From contig CANRPB010000004.1 of the NCBI GenBank assembly GCA_947632415.1, positions 1 to 44,595 of the forward strand: 44,595 nucleotides of DNA, in the 5' to 3' direction. Origin of the DNA: an uncultured Bacilli bacterium (GTDB lineage Bacteria > Bacillota_I > Bacilli_A > RF39 > UBA660). The position numbers and the translations under genes were made by a program. Below are positions 27,470-38,048 of the stretch, piece by piece (position 1 is the first letter of the stretch; every line of letters begins with the position of its first letter). The notes under the pieces are model-generated. The model searched no databases. It was not told the DNA's origin and worked only from the letters and a program-made list of their open reading frames with translations.

Positions 27470-29023
27470 ATGACTATATTAATAGACAGTATTGGCGATT
27501 TTGGTAATAGAGTAGAAGAAAGATTAAGGACTCATAGTGGACTTGGTAATATTACTTATTTACATTATCATAGCAGTATTCCCCCATTTCCAGATGCTGG
27601 AGTATTTATAAATCAAGCTCAAATTATAACTAGTAGACAAAAAACATTGTTTGCACAGAGATTTAATGCCTCGCAAAAAAATTATGGAGCAGGGACACAA
27701 TATACTTTTAAACAGATTAAAGGATTAATAAACCGTATAGGAACTAGTACTAACATCGGTTCTCAAATTGTTCCAGATTTAGAAAACAATATTAAAGTAG
27801 AAACTGCTGCGGATATTAAGCTTAATGTAGGTGGCACAGAAATGAGTATTGCGGAAATTAGCAGTGCTTTACGCAATAAAGGAAAATTAGTCGGTTTAGA
27901 CACTCAAGCATTATCCAATAGAATAGAACAAGGTGTTGAAACTATTCTTCGTTCTTTAGAAGCAAATAGTCAATATGAATTAGCTGAAGCTGTTTTGGCG
28001 GGATATGCAGGAGGAGAAATCAGCTATCTTCCTCCAGAATATGGCACTATTGGAAAAGCAGTATTATCTACGGGGGAGTTAGCAAAAGCTAAGAGTGTAT
28101 TAGAAGCATATTCTGCAGAAATCAAAAGAGGTCTTAGTATTATGGCTGAACATTCTGTGGGAGGAGAATTGACAGTAGGCTATCAAGAAGGATTAGCAAA
28201 AGTTGTTAGTTCTTTTAATGCTATTGGCGGCTTATTAGGAGAAATGGCAGTTCTTTTAGCAGCAGGCGCGGGTACTATTAAAATTGAAGATGCATTACAA
28301 ACTTTAAACAAGAATTTAACTAATATAGTTGCTGCTAATGGAGGAAAAGTAATTCCGCATTGGACTGCACAAAATACAGATATAGAAGGTCATCAAGGAA
28401 AAGAAGATGTACGACTTGAGTGGCGAGGTCATAAAAATGGGGGACAATTAAATTTAGTATTTGGCGCAAGTGTAAAGGTTAGACATGGTAAAGCTTTTAA
28501 AGCAAATAAAGGAAGACCTGTTACAGGATTTGTTGCAGTTAATAGCACAATGTATTCATTATTGCAAGAATTAGAAAGGTATATAGGAGGTATTACTTTA
28601 CAAGCGCAAGCTGCTATTGCTTCTTTAGCTGAAAAGACAAATACTACTAATTGGTGGTATATGTTGCGGCTATTAGGTGTTTTAACACTTGTAGATGCTC
28701 TTGCTGGCCAAGGGGCTATAGGTAATGGAGGTTATGATTTCGCTTCCTTGCTTATTGTTAATAATAAAATTTATTCTGTTGCAAATATAATAGAAGAAGC
28801 ATTTAATGCTAATGATTTAATGGTTAAAAATATGCATCATGGTTTTACTGTTGATGCTCCTTCTCTTGGTGGGTTAAGAGATGATAATACAGCACAATCT
28901 CAATCAGAAAATAGTGTATTTAAAAAAGCGTATAAACGTAACGTATATGCTTATACTATTCTACAAAGAACAAAAATTAAAATTACTTTAAATTTAGGAT
29001 ATATGTTTAATGACGTGATATAA
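27470..29023 (+). CDS. unrecognised 517-aa protein between tail tube and tape measure genes
   Basis: ATG 27470 (MTILIDSIGDFGNRVEERLR) follows GAAAGGAGGTGTGAC; the track start lies in the terminator. The protein begins with a soluble alpha/beta part, then GAGTQYTFKQIKGLINRIGT and long alanine-rich helices (SALRNKGKLVGLDTQALSNR, YELAEAVLAGYAGGEISYLP, IMAEHSVGGELTVGYQEGLA). Residues about 295-350 contain charged strands (DVRLEWRGHKNGGQLNLVFG). No membrane span or catalytic motif stands out. Its place suggests a tail structural, assembly or minor capsid-like protein, but I do not recognise it. Confidence 0.5.
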   Translation: MTILIDSIGDFGNRVEERLRTHSGLGNITYLHYHSSIPPFPDAGVFINQAQIITSRQKTLFAQRFNASQKNYGAGTQYTFKQIKGLINRIGTSTNIGSQIVPDLENNIKVETAADIKLNVGGTEMSIAEISSALRNKGKLVGLDTQALSNRIEQGVETILRSLEANSQYELAEAVLAGYAGGEISYLPPEYGTIGKAVLSTGELAKAKSVLEAYSAEIKRGLSIMAEHSVGGELTVGYQEGLAKVVSSFNAIGGLLGEMAVLLAAGAGTIKIEDALQTLNKNLTNIVAANGGKVIPHWTAQNTDIEGHQGKEDVRLEWRGHKNGGQLNLVFGASVKVRHGKAFKANKGRPVTGFVAVNSTMYSLLQELERYIGGITLQAQAAIASLAEKTNTTNWWYMLRLLGVLTLVDALAGQGAIGNGGYDFASLLIVNNKIYSVANIIEEAFNANDLMVKNMHHGFTVDAPSLGGLRDDNTAQSQSENSVFKKAYKRNVYAYTILQRTKIKITLNLGYMFNDVI

Positions 29024-29026
29024 AAT

Positions 29027-29055
29027 TTGACATTAAAAATAAAATATGATAAACT
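29027..29055 (+). promoter_or_regulatory. dedicated promoter of the 190-aa gene
   Basis: TTGACA (29027-29032), 17 bp, TAAACT (29050-29055), followed by ACAAGGAGGAAT and ATG 29095. It starts 4 bp after the preceding stop codon. Confidence 0.7.
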
Positions 29056-29094
29056 AAAATTAAATAAAAGAGATTAACAAGGAGGAATATATTT

Positions 29095-29667
29095 ATGGCC
29101 ATAAATATAGAACAAGAACAACAAAATATTTTTAATCCACAAATGATCTATAATGCGGTTAGCAATGCTATACAAGACGCATACGATGATGGCTTTATGA
29201 ACACGTACATTATGGAACACAGTTTATATAACCATTTATTTGTAGAATTAAAATATTTAGAAAATGAAGAAGAAAAATTTAATCAAATTCAAGAGATACA
29301 TGAAAATCCATTAATTTATTGGATGGATCATATTGAAGAAATTAAAGAATTTATAAATAATTATTCTAATGATTTAATAAATGTTGCTAGAATAGCAGAA
29401 ACATGGTATCAAGATTATACTACTTATGCTTATTCAATGCGGGGTATGCTTGATAATTTGAGTGAGATTATGACAGGTGTTACTCAACGTGCAGAAGACG
29501 AATTGGCTATTATGAACGAGAATGGTGATCTTGAAGAAGTTAAAAATATAGCTCGCAAATGGGGAATTGACAACTCTGGAGAATCTCTATTTGAATCTAC
29601 TATCAAATCTTCTACTAAAGAAATACCTATTAAAAAAATAGAACCTATACCTCTAGCTATGGCTTAA
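29095..29667 (+). CDS. autonomously transcribed cargo (moron-like) gene, 190 aa
   Basis: The product is acidic, helical and probably cytoplasmic: QQNIFNPQMIYNAVSNAIQD, FVELKYLENEEEKFNQIQEI, YWMDHIEEIKEFINNYSNDL, then a basic end (KEIPIKKIEPIPLAMA). It has its own near-consensus promoter and ribosome site AAGGAGGAA, and ends at a strong terminator, in the middle of the late tail operon. This promoter-gene-terminator cassette is the classic layout of a moron gene expressed independently of the lytic programme. Function unknown; host fitness, superinfection exclusion or anti-defence are possibilities, not findings. Confidence 0.6.
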   Translation: MAINIEQEQQNIFNPQMIYNAVSNAIQDAYDDGFMNTYIMEHSLYNHLFVELKYLENEEEKFNQIQEIHENPLIYWMDHIEEIKEFINNYSNDLINVARIAETWYQDYTTYAYSMRGMLDNLSEIMTGVTQRAEDELAIMNENGDLEEVKNIARKWGIDNSGESLFESTIKSSTKEIPIKKIEPIPLAMA

Positions 29668-29693
29668 ATATTTGGGCAATATTTAATACTTTT

Positions 29694-29733
29694 ATCCCTA
29701 CCATTTTTATATTATGGTAGGGATATTTTTTTT
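29694..29733 (+). terminator. terminator of the 190-aa gene
   Basis: ATCCCTACCAT and ATGGTAGGGAT form an 11-bp perfect stem followed by eight Ts. AAATATT/AATATTT just upstream (29667-29685) forms a smaller hairpin. Confidence 0.92.
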
Positions 29734-29792
29734 ATGTTAATTATTTATTATAAATATATAAGTAGTTAGACTGCTTGAAGGAGGTATAAGGC

Positions 29793-32700
29793 GTGGCTAA
29801 GTATAGTACAACAGTCCAATACAACATTCAAACAAGATTGGATGCTAGTGGACTAACTCAGCTTCAAAGTCAATTGCGACAATGTGAAGTAGAGTTAACT
29901 AAATTGCGCTCACATGATATGATTTCTACAAATCAAGTAATAGATGCGCAAAAGAAAATAGCAACTATTCGTTCTGCTTTAGCTTCCGCTTATAATGGTT
30001 TAACTGGTACTTTAAATGTAAATAAATTTACTCAATCTCTTGCTGCAGCTGGTATAACAGCGAAACAAATGGGTGCTACTCTTAATGCGATGGGAGCATC
30101 TGGTCAAAATGCTTTTACTGGTATCATGGGAGCAATGGGAAAACTTGATACTAGATTAAAATCTACTACAAAGGCAGCTGATAAGATTTGGAACACTTTA
30201 GGTAATACTGTTCGATGGGGTATTATTGCTAGCGGTTTTCAAGAGGTAATGAACGCTGCTCATAATGCAATTCAGTATATGCAAGACCTTGATCGTTCTC
30301 TAACAGACATTATGCTAGTGTCTGATTATACTAAAGAGGATATGCGAGAATTTGCACAATATGCAAATGAGGCTGCCGCGGCTTTAGGTAATACGACTGT
30401 TGCTTATACAGATGCAGCTATGATTTACGCTCAACAAGGATATAATCTTGAAGACCAAAAGAAACTTGCTGATATGACATTAAAAGTAGCTAATGTTACT
30501 GGACAAGAAACATCAGAAGTTTCTGAACAAATGACTTCTATTATTAATGGTTATGGATTAGCAGTTGATGATCTTGGCGCATCTATGGACCAAATTGCTA
30601 AAATTGCTAATATATCTGCGGCAGATGTCGAAGAATTAGCTGTTGCTTCTTCTCGTGTTGCTGCTACTGCTTCTGCTCTTGGAGTAGATCAAGCACAATT
30701 ATATTCACAAATTGGTACTATTGTATCTGTTACTCGTGAAGCACCAGAAGTTGTTGGTAATGCGTTAAAAACTATTTATGCTCGTTTTGGTGATTTAAAG
30801 ATGGGTGAAACACTTGAAGATGGTGTTGATCTTGGATCATTCTCTGGCGCATTAGAAAAACTTGGTGTACAAGTTCTTGATACTAATGGTCAAATGCGGG
30901 ATATGGGTTCTATTATTGAAGATTTAATGCAAAAATGGAACACATTTGATCGTGCTACACAACAATCTGCGGCAGTTACTCTTGCTGGCAAGTTCCAATA
31001 TAACCGTTTGATGACTTTGATGAATAATCAAGATATGTATTATGATTATCTTGAACAAGCAGAAAATGAATCTCTTGGTACATTAGATGAAATGGAGTCA
31101 GAATATCTTGATTCTTTGGCTGGTAAAGGAGCTACTTTACAAGCAACATTAGAAGGGTTATTAACTAATCTTTTTAATCAAGATGATTTTGGTGTAGCCA
31201 TAGATTTTCTCACCAACTTAATTAATCTTGTTAATACTTTAGTTAGTAGCATTGGTGGGGGAATTCCATTGCTTACAGCTTTTGCTGGTATAATGACAAG
31301 AACTTTTTCTCAAAACATTGCTAGAAATATTGCTCAAATAGATATTTCTAATATGGCAAAAACTCAATCTGCACAATCTACTGAAGCCGCGAAACAATTT
31401 ATTATGTCTCAAAATGCTGGGTTAATGTCTGGTGAACAAGAAAGACTACAAAATTTTTTAGCATGGGGGTTAACTAATAATAAAGCATTTGATACTACAC
31501 AATTACAGCAATATAATCAAATAGTAGATAGTTTAACAGGATCTGTCAAAGGTTTAGCAACAGCAGAAGAACAATTACAAGTATCAACTCAAGCTACTAA
31601 CGCTATTTTACAAAAGAATAATATGGAATTATTGACCAAAAATAATTCTATTACACCTTTTAGGGTAGCTTCTGCAAATGGTTTAGATTGGGGAGCTGAA
31701 GCTGAACAAGTTAGTGTGGCATACGATAGATTAGAAAAACGTTTGACTAATATTCAATCTAAATTAGCGGCTGTCGGAGTCGCTGAAGGGGATACAACAG
31801 TTAAAACTAGAGAATTATTTAATGCTGTAAGTACATTGCCTGCTGCTTTTACTAATGCTAGTAATGGATGTAAAAATGTTGACCAAGTATTAAAACAAAA
31901 TGTTGTACAAACAATGAATCAGCTTAAAGAACAAGTTAGAAGTGGCGTTTTAGATATTGAAAGATTTTCTACAGAAATAGAAAAATTAATTACAAATACT
32001 CGTTTAGTTGGAGCTACTTTAAAATCAGGAAATTTCTTTACAGATTCACAAACTGCAGAAACTGCTTTTTTAAATGCTGGCTTACAGAGAGATATTTTAA
32101 ATGCGGCTGTTGCTGATGCTGAAGGCTATCAAACAGGTATTGATAAACAACAGACTGTAAAACAAATTCTTGACGTATCTGGAGCTGTAATGCAATTAGG
32201 ATTTGCATGGCAATCTTTTCAACATTTAGGTAGTTTGCTAGCAGATGATAGTTTGTCTGGTGCTGAAAAATTAATGCAGCTATTAACTAATATCGGTTTT
32301 ACTTTGCCAATGATAATTACAGGCTTTCAACAGTTAAATAAACTAAAATTAACCAGTATTACAGCTAATTTTTTCGGGGGGATTGCTGATAAATATGGTT
32401 TATTAGCAAATGGAATGTCACGTGTACAAGCTGGAGCAGAAGGTGTCGCTCAGGCTAATAGAGCTGCTGCAGCTGGAATGCGAATAGCATCAAATGCGGC
32501 AGGTGGATTAAGTAAAGCATTTAGTGTTTTAGGCGGTCCAATTGGTGTAGCAATGATTGCTCTTACAGCACTTACTACTGCATTAAGTTATTATCAAGAG
32601 CAACAACAACAAATATATGACGATCAAAAAGAACAAGCGACTAATGGACTTGAGAATTATAATGATATTAGTTCACAAATTGATAGTTTTCAAGAATTAT

Positions 32701-35700
32701 ATAAACAATATCAAGATACGGGACAAGTCTCTGATGAATTTAAGCAAAGTGCGGAAGCTGTCACTGAAGCATTAGATGATCAAAATGCAAAAGTAGCTTT
32801 AGCTATTGGAGATTACGAAGCTCTTGGAGAAGCAATCTCTAATGCAGATGCGAAACAAAGAAAAATGGCAGAGAGAGATCTTGAGACTTTCTTAAATAGT
32901 ACTAATAAGGAATCTCTTGAAGGTGGATTTTTAAATGGCTCTATTTATGCTGATTTAAGAACCGCTATAGGTAAATTAAATCCTGAAGAGTATATTGGAG
33001 AAACAGCCGTTCCTACTAAAGAAACACAAGAATTATGGGATCAAATTACACAAGCTGAACAAAATAATTCTCCCGCTGAAGCTATAGGAATAATTAATAA
33101 AACTCTTAAAGATTATAATACTGCTATTGATGACTTAGACAATCAAATAAAACAAGCTGAAGATAATGGCGACGATCAAGAGACGATTGACGCTTTAGAA
33201 GCCCAAAGAGATAATTATTATCATAAAATATCTATACTACAAGAAGCATTAAATATTGAAGATATAGCTGATTTTCAAGAGCAACAAGGACAATTAGCTA
33301 GTCTTAATGCTATGGATATTGCTAGTGAGATTACTGCTGCTAATGGAGATTATCAGAAAGTAGTAGATGCTTTCTTTAACAATGAAAATATTCGAGCATA
33401 TCTTGAAGCATTAGGCCCTTGGTCAGACCAGTTAGAATGGATGATTAATAACACCAGTGATGAAGCCGGAAAACTTGCTTTAATGTTAGAGCAAAAGAAA
33501 GAAGAGCAAGCTAATTTATTAAATCGTGATAGATTTGCTCAAGAAGAATTTAATAATCTAAGAGTCCAAACTCAAGAAGGTGGAGATTGGATGACCTTAG
33601 ATGAAGCTGGTATTTCTCCAGATGAATTTATGGATTCATTACAACAAGCATTTGATGATTTACCACCAGACCAACAATTAAATGTTAGAGCGAAATTAGA
33701 CGAAGGCGCTTCATTAGAGCAAATTTTACAAGCATTAACTGGAGTAGTAGATGAAGCCTCTCAAAGTGCGAAAGAAATTATCGCAGGTACTAGCTTTGAA
33801 AATTTAAAATTAGATTCAGACGTAGATGAAGAAGGTTTTAGAGCTCTTAGTGATTATCTTGGAGATGCGGGTAGTGAAGTTGAGGGGTATAGCGACAGAT
33901 TAAAAGAAAATGAAGAAGCTTTAAAAGATACAGCAGAAGCTCAAAAGAGATATGACTCTGCTCTTGAAGACTCTTTTGATAATTTAGAAGATTGGAAAGA
34001 TGCTTTAAATTCTGATGATATAGAAGATCATGCAGAAGCAATTAGTGAACTTCAAAATGTATATCAAGATTTATTAGATCTTGACCCAAATACAGAGTTA
34101 TCTCGTAGCTTCTTAGAAGATGCAGATAATCTTAATTTGTTAGAACAGGCTATTCAGGGTAGCGAAGAAGCTTATGCTGAATTACAGCGTAGAGCAGCAG
34201 AAGATATTTGGATCCAAGCTGGATTAGACCCTGCTTCATTTGATAATGTATGGAATCAAATGCAAGCGTTGCTTGATGCTAATTCATTTAATGAAATTCC
34301 TATTGGAGCAACGTTAGATGATATGCCTTTCTTACAAGGCTTAGCAGATATGTTGGCTCAAGCTGGATTAACAGCTAGTGAAATCCAAGGTGTATTAAGC
34401 TCTATGGGAGTTGATGCAGAAGTTGTCCCTGAACAAACAGAACAAGTTGATACTATGACTTATTCTGGTGTCCAGCCAGAACCTATAGAGACTGCGTGGA
34501 ATGCTACTTTACCTCTTCCTGATGGAAGTGGAACTACACAGATGAGTGGTACTTTTCCTGGTGTCAGATATACTCCAATACCTATTACAGAATCGCAAGA
34601 AAAAGCTTTTACTGGTTTTGGCATGAAAGTTACTACTGCCAATGGGCAAAGTTCTGGCGGCGGAGTAACAGTAAAGAATGCTACTAAAGTTAGTAATGGT
34701 GGTGGAGGGAATAAGTATCGTAATAGTAGTGTCCCACGTAAACAATCCTCTAGTGGCTCCGGTGGTGGAGGCGGGGGGAAAAAAGGTGGAGGCGGCGGTA
34801 GTGGTAGCACTTATGAGCCGAAGAAAAAAGACCCCGTCGAAAAAACTATTGATCGCTATGAAAGAATTAATACTCTTTTAGATGATACTGTTAAAGATTT
34901 TGAAAGAATTGGAGATGAACAAGATCGTCTAATTGGCTTTGAACAAGCTGATAATATGAATGAGCAAATTGATCTCCTCCATAAACAGATTGCTCTCCAT
35001 AAAGAAAAATTAAATATCCAAAAACAAGAAGCTGTAGAACTTCGTGATCAATTAGCCTCTCAATATGGTATTACATTTGATGAAGAAGGCTTTATCAATA
35101 ATTATGCGGCAACTCATCAAAGAATGATTGATGAACTAAATAGTTTAATAGATCAATATAACAATACAGCTACAGAAGAAGGCCAAGAAGCTTTAGATCA
35201 GCAAATTGAAGAAGCTGAAAAACGATTAGATAAATTTGAAGAAAAATATCAACGATATGATGAACTACTCGGATCAGATATTAATGATACTATTAAACAA
35301 TTAGAAGATTTAGAAGATCAAATTGAAGATATACGTATTGAAGCATTAAAAACTCAAACTGAAGCCGTAGAAAACTTTAAAGATCTCCAAGAGGCATGGA
35401 TAGAATTTGAAGGTGTATTTAGCGGATATGGTAAAGACGATCCTCAAAGAGATATGATAGAATCTACCTCTAAACTTGCAAACTATTTTGACGCGGGAAC
35501 TGTATCTGCTACTAAATTTTATGATACGCTTATAGATCGCACTAAAAAATTAATGAATGAAGAAAATACTTCCGCTGAAAAGAGAAAATGGTATCAGCAA
35601 CAACTCGATCTTATGGAGAAAGCTCGTAATGCGGCGCCTGGTTCAGTTGAAGCATATGGTACAGGATACTTTGACATGGAAATGTTAAATATGCAAATGA

Positions 35701-38048
35701 TGCTAGAACAATTAGATCAATACAACTCTACAGGCACTTCTAGTATATTTGGTGAAAATTCTGCTGATCTATATGAAATAGCAAGAGATGTTTTTAATTC
35801 AGCGGTTGATATGGTTAAAGATTTTGAAGATGAAATGGACAATCTTCATGATGCTATTCTCGATATGATTGATGAAATTGGTGATAGTATTGAAGACCGC
35901 CGTGAACAGTTTGAGAACATTACTGATGAACTCGAACATCAAAGAGAAATAGCTGAACTTTTGCGTGGTGACCGCAATTATGATGAAATTAATGAAGTTC
36001 TACAAGCACAACAACATAATTATCAAGTTTCTATTAGTTCAATGCAAGATCAACTTGATTTATTAAAAGATATGCAAGCTGGCTTGCAAGAAGGCTCTGA
36101 GGAATGGAAAAAAGTTCAAGAGATGATAGTTGACACTCAACAAGAGCTTAACGATCTTATTGAGGAATCTCTTGAAAATATGCAAGAACAATATGAAAAT
36201 GTCGTTTCTAAAATTGGCGATAATTGGGTAGATAGTGCTTTAGGTACTGATCTTGACTGGATGGAAGAACAGTGGGAACTTATTAACCGCAACGCGGATT
36301 ATTATTTAGATGATACAAATGCTGCATATGAGACTCAAAAATTACAAAGTAAATATCTTGACCTTTTGGATAATGCGGGAGACTTACATACGCAACAGTT
36401 AATTACTGAACAAATGGCACAACAACTTGGTTATCTCCGTGAAAAAGAAAAGATTTCTGAGTACGATGTCCAATATGCGGAAATGCAGATTGAACTTTTA
36501 CAAAAACGTATCGCATTAGAAGAGGCTGAACGCAATAAGCAACAACTTAAATTACGTCGTGATAGTCAAGGCAATTATAATTATGTATATACTGCTGACC
36601 AAGATAATATTAGAGATGCTCAAGATGATTTATTAGATGCTCAAAATAATGCATATAATTTATCTAAAGAGCAAATGCGGCAAACGCAAGAAGATTCACT
36701 TTCTGCATTACAAGACGCCCGCAAATTAATAGATGATATTTGGACAGATGCGAACTTATCATTAGATGAAAAGAAAGAACGTACACAAACTATTATTGAC
36801 AGTTTAAAAGAATATCTTGCAGGTACTAGTGAACAGTTATCAACATCAGAAAAGAATATTATCAATGATTTTATTGGTATGGTCGAGATGATGACTGATG
36901 AAAATGCAGAAAGACTTCAAGAGACATATGACCAAATTGTACAAGGCAATCTTGATGCTTTTGATGAAATTGATACTCGTTGGAGCGATTCATTAACTCA
37001 ATGGTTATTTAATCTTGAAGAGTTCAATGATAATACTGATATGATGTTTGAAAATCTTGTAGCTAATGCTGAAGATTATCAACAACAAATTGAAATATTA
37101 TCAGATCTTGCAAGACAGAATTTTAATGATATTACTGATGCAGTTCTTGAAGCTAGAGATGCTACAGATAGCCTTGCGCAATCTAATGCGGCATTTATCG
37201 ATCAATTACGTTCAGATGCGGGCGTTGTACTTGAATACAATAATGTTTTAGCAAGTTATACTGCTAAAATACAAGATGCGGAAAATGCAATGCGAGCTTA
37301 TCAACAAGAAGTCGAGCGAATGAAAGATCAAATTGCTCAAAAAGACTTAGAAATTGCAAACTTAAGTAGCCAAGTGAATGAAACTAATAATCCTTATGAT
37401 TTTAGTAGTTCTGGTAGCGGTAATGGGTCTGGCTCAGGTTCTGGCTCTAGTGGGGATAAATCTCTTAAAGTTGGTAATAAATTTGGGTATACTGGTTGGT
37501 ATTATTATGACAGTTGGGGCAAAAGTCCTGCGGGTCATATGTTTGCAGGCCAAGCTAATGCTATCACTATTGACAGATATTCTTCAACAGAATATGGCGG
37601 AACTGCTAATACAACTGGTAATTTTAAAGTCCATATTTCTGCTCCAGATAAAGGTTATAATGACCTTGGATGGGTTAAACCTGACCAATTATTTGATACT
37701 GGTGGTTACACTGGTGATTGGACAGAAAATAATCCGTTGACTAAAAATGGTCGATTAGCTTGGTTGCACTCTAAAGAGCTAGTTCTTAATGAAGAAGATA
37801 CTCAGAATATCCTTGCAGCTGTTACTGCTGTAAGAGATATGGCAACTAGTATGAAGACAGGAACATTAAGTAAATTAGCTTCTGCGCTTCTTGATGGAAG
37901 TACAGTTTTCCCAATGAGTAAAGAAACTATTGAACAAACTGTTTCAATTACTGCGGAATTTCCAAATGCTAGTTCTGCTGATGAAATTAAACAAGCATTA
38001 TTAAGTTTAAGTGACCAGTCTTTCCAATATGCTAATCGTACTAGATAA
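29793..38048 (+). CDS. tail tape measure protein (2751 aa)
   Basis: A GTG start follows GAAGGAGGTATAAGGC. The N-terminal part (about 130-450) has the TP901-type tape measure core (WNTLGNTVRWGIIASGFQEV, DAAMIYAQQGYNLEDQKKLA, SEQMTSIINGYGLAVDDLGA). Hydrophobic stretches (TNIGFTLPMIITGFQQL, IGVAMIALTALTTALSYY) come at about 825-935. Long coiled coils dominate. Near 1628-1665 is a glycine-rich linker, then acidic helical repeats. Near 2550-2640 an SH3-like segment (GNKFGYTGWYYYDSWGKSPA) and the common HSKELVLNEEDTQNIL end follow. At about 1.5 angstrom per residue it would set a tail near 400 nm. It also acts as DNA-ejection conduit. Confidence 0.95.
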   Translation: MAKYSTTVQYNIQTRLDASGLTQLQSQLRQCEVELTKLRSHDMISTNQVIDAQKKIATIRSALASAYNGLTGTLNVNKFTQSLAAAGITAKQMGATLNAMGASGQNAFTGIMGAMGKLDTRLKSTTKAADKIWNTLGNTVRWGIIASGFQEVMNAAHNAIQYMQDLDRSLTDIMLVSDYTKEDMREFAQYANEAAAALGNTTVAYTDAAMIYAQQGYNLEDQKKLADMTLKVANVTGQETSEVSEQMTSIINGYGLAVDDLGASMDQIAKIANISAADVEELAVASSRVAATASALGVDQAQLYSQIGTIVSVTREAPEVVGNALKTIYARFGDLKMGETLEDGVDLGSFSGALEKLGVQVLDTNGQMRDMGSIIEDLMQKWNTFDRATQQSAAVTLAGKFQYNRLMTLMNNQDMYYDYLEQAENESLGTLDEMESEYLDSLAGKGATLQATLEGLLTNLFNQDDFGVAIDFLTNLINLVNTLVSSIGGGIPLLTAFAGIMTRTFSQNIARNIAQIDISNMAKTQSAQSTEAAKQFIMSQNAGLMSGEQERLQNFLAWGLTNNKAFDTTQLQQYNQIVDSLTGSVKGLATAEEQLQVSTQATNAILQKNNMELLTKNNSITPFRVASANGLDWGAEAEQVSVAYDRLEKRLTNIQSKLAAVGVAEGDTTVKTRELFNAVSTLPAAFTNASNGCKNVDQVLKQNVVQTMNQLKEQVRSGVLDIERFSTEIEKLITNTRLVGATLKSGNFFTDSQTAETAFLNAGLQRDILNAAVADAEGYQTGIDKQQTVKQILDVSGAVMQLGFAWQSFQHLGSLLADDSLSGAEKLMQLLTNIGFTLPMIITGFQQLNKLKLTSITANFFGGIADKYGLLANGMSRVQAGAEGVAQANRAAAAGMRIASNAAGGLSKAFSVLGGPIGVAMIALTALTTALSYYQEQQQQIYDDQKEQATNGLENYNDISSQIDSFQELYKQYQDTGQVSDEFKQSAEAVTEALDDQNAKVALAIGDYEALGEAISNADAKQRKMAERDLETFLNSTNKESLEGGFLNGSIYADLRTAIGKLNPEEYIGETAVPTKETQELWDQITQAEQNNSPAEAIGIINKTLKDYNTAIDDLDNQIKQAEDNGDDQETIDALEAQRDNYYHKISILQEALNIEDIADFQEQQGQLASLNAMDIASEITAANGDYQKVVDAFFNNENIRAYLEALGPWSDQLEWMINNTSDEAGKLALMLEQKKEEQANLLNRDRFAQEEFNNLRVQTQEGGDWMTLDEAGISPDEFMDSLQQAFDDLPPDQQLNVRAKLDEGASLEQILQALTGVVDEASQSAKEIIAGTSFENLKLDSDVDEEGFRALSDYLGDAGSEVEGYSDRLKENEEALKDTAEAQKRYDSALEDSFDNLEDWKDALNSDDIEDHAEAISELQNVYQDLLDLDPNTELSRSFLEDADNLNLLEQAIQGSEEAYAELQRRAAEDIWIQAGLDPASFDNVWNQMQALLDANSFNEIPIGATLDDMPFLQGLADMLAQAGLTASEIQGVLSSMGVDAEVVPEQTEQVDTMTYSGVQPEPIETAWNATLPLPDGSGTTQMSGTFPGVRYTPIPITESQEKAFTGFGMKVTTANGQSSGGGVTVKNATKVSNGGGGNKYRNSSVPRKQSSSGSGGGGGGKKGGGGGSGSTYEPKKKDPVEKTIDRYERINTLLDDTVKDFERIGDEQDRLIGFEQADNMNEQIDLLHKQIALHKEKLNIQKQEAVELRDQLASQYGITFDEEGFINNYAATHQRMIDELNSLIDQYNNTATEEGQEALDQQIEEAEKRLDKFEEKYQRYDELLGSDINDTIKQLEDLEDQIEDIRIEALKTQTEAVENFKDLQEAWIEFEGVFSGYGKDDPQRDMIESTSKLANYFDAGTVSATKFYDTLIDRTKKLMNEENTSAEKRKWYQQQLDLMEKARNAAPGSVEAYGTGYFDMEMLNMQMMLEQLDQYNSTGTSSIFGENSADLYEIARDVFNSAVDMVKDFEDEMDNLHDAILDMIDEIGDSIEDRREQFENITDELEHQREIAELLRGDRNYDEINEVLQAQQHNYQVSISSMQDQLDLLKDMQAGLQEGSEEWKKVQEMIVDTQQELNDLIEESLENMQEQYENVVSKIGDNWVDSALGTDLDWMEEQWELINRNADYYLDDTNAAYETQKLQSKYLDLLDNAGDLHTQQLITEQMAQQLGYLREKEKISEYDVQYAEMQIELLQKRIALEEAERNKQQLKLRRDSQGNYNYVYTADQDNIRDAQDDLLDAQNNAYNLSKEQMRQTQEDSLSALQDARKLIDDIWTDANLSLDEKKERTQTIIDSLKEYLAGTSEQLSTSEKNIINDFIGMVEMMTDENAERLQETYDQIVQGNLDAFDEIDTRWSDSLTQWLFNLEEFNDNTDMMFENLVANAEDYQQQIEILSDLARQNFNDITDAVLEARDATDSLAQSNAAFIDQLRSDAGVVLEYNNVLASYTAKIQDAENAMRAYQQEVERMKDQIAQKDLEIANLSSQVNETNNPYDFSSSGSGNGSGSGSGSSGDKSLKVGNKFGYTGWYYYDSWGKSPAGHMFAGQANAITIDRYSSTEYGGTANTTGNFKVHISAPDKGYNDLGWVKPDQLFDTGGYTGDWTENNPLTKNGRLAWLHSKELVLNEEDTQNILAAVTAVRDMATSMKTGTLSKLASALLDGSTVFPMSKETIEQTVSITAEFPNASSADEIKQALLSLSDQSFQYANRTR

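Noticed and set aside
34460-34810. Proline-rich leftward ORF (116 aa)
   Set aside because: Antisense of the glycine-rich linker of the tape measure gene; no ribosome site or context.
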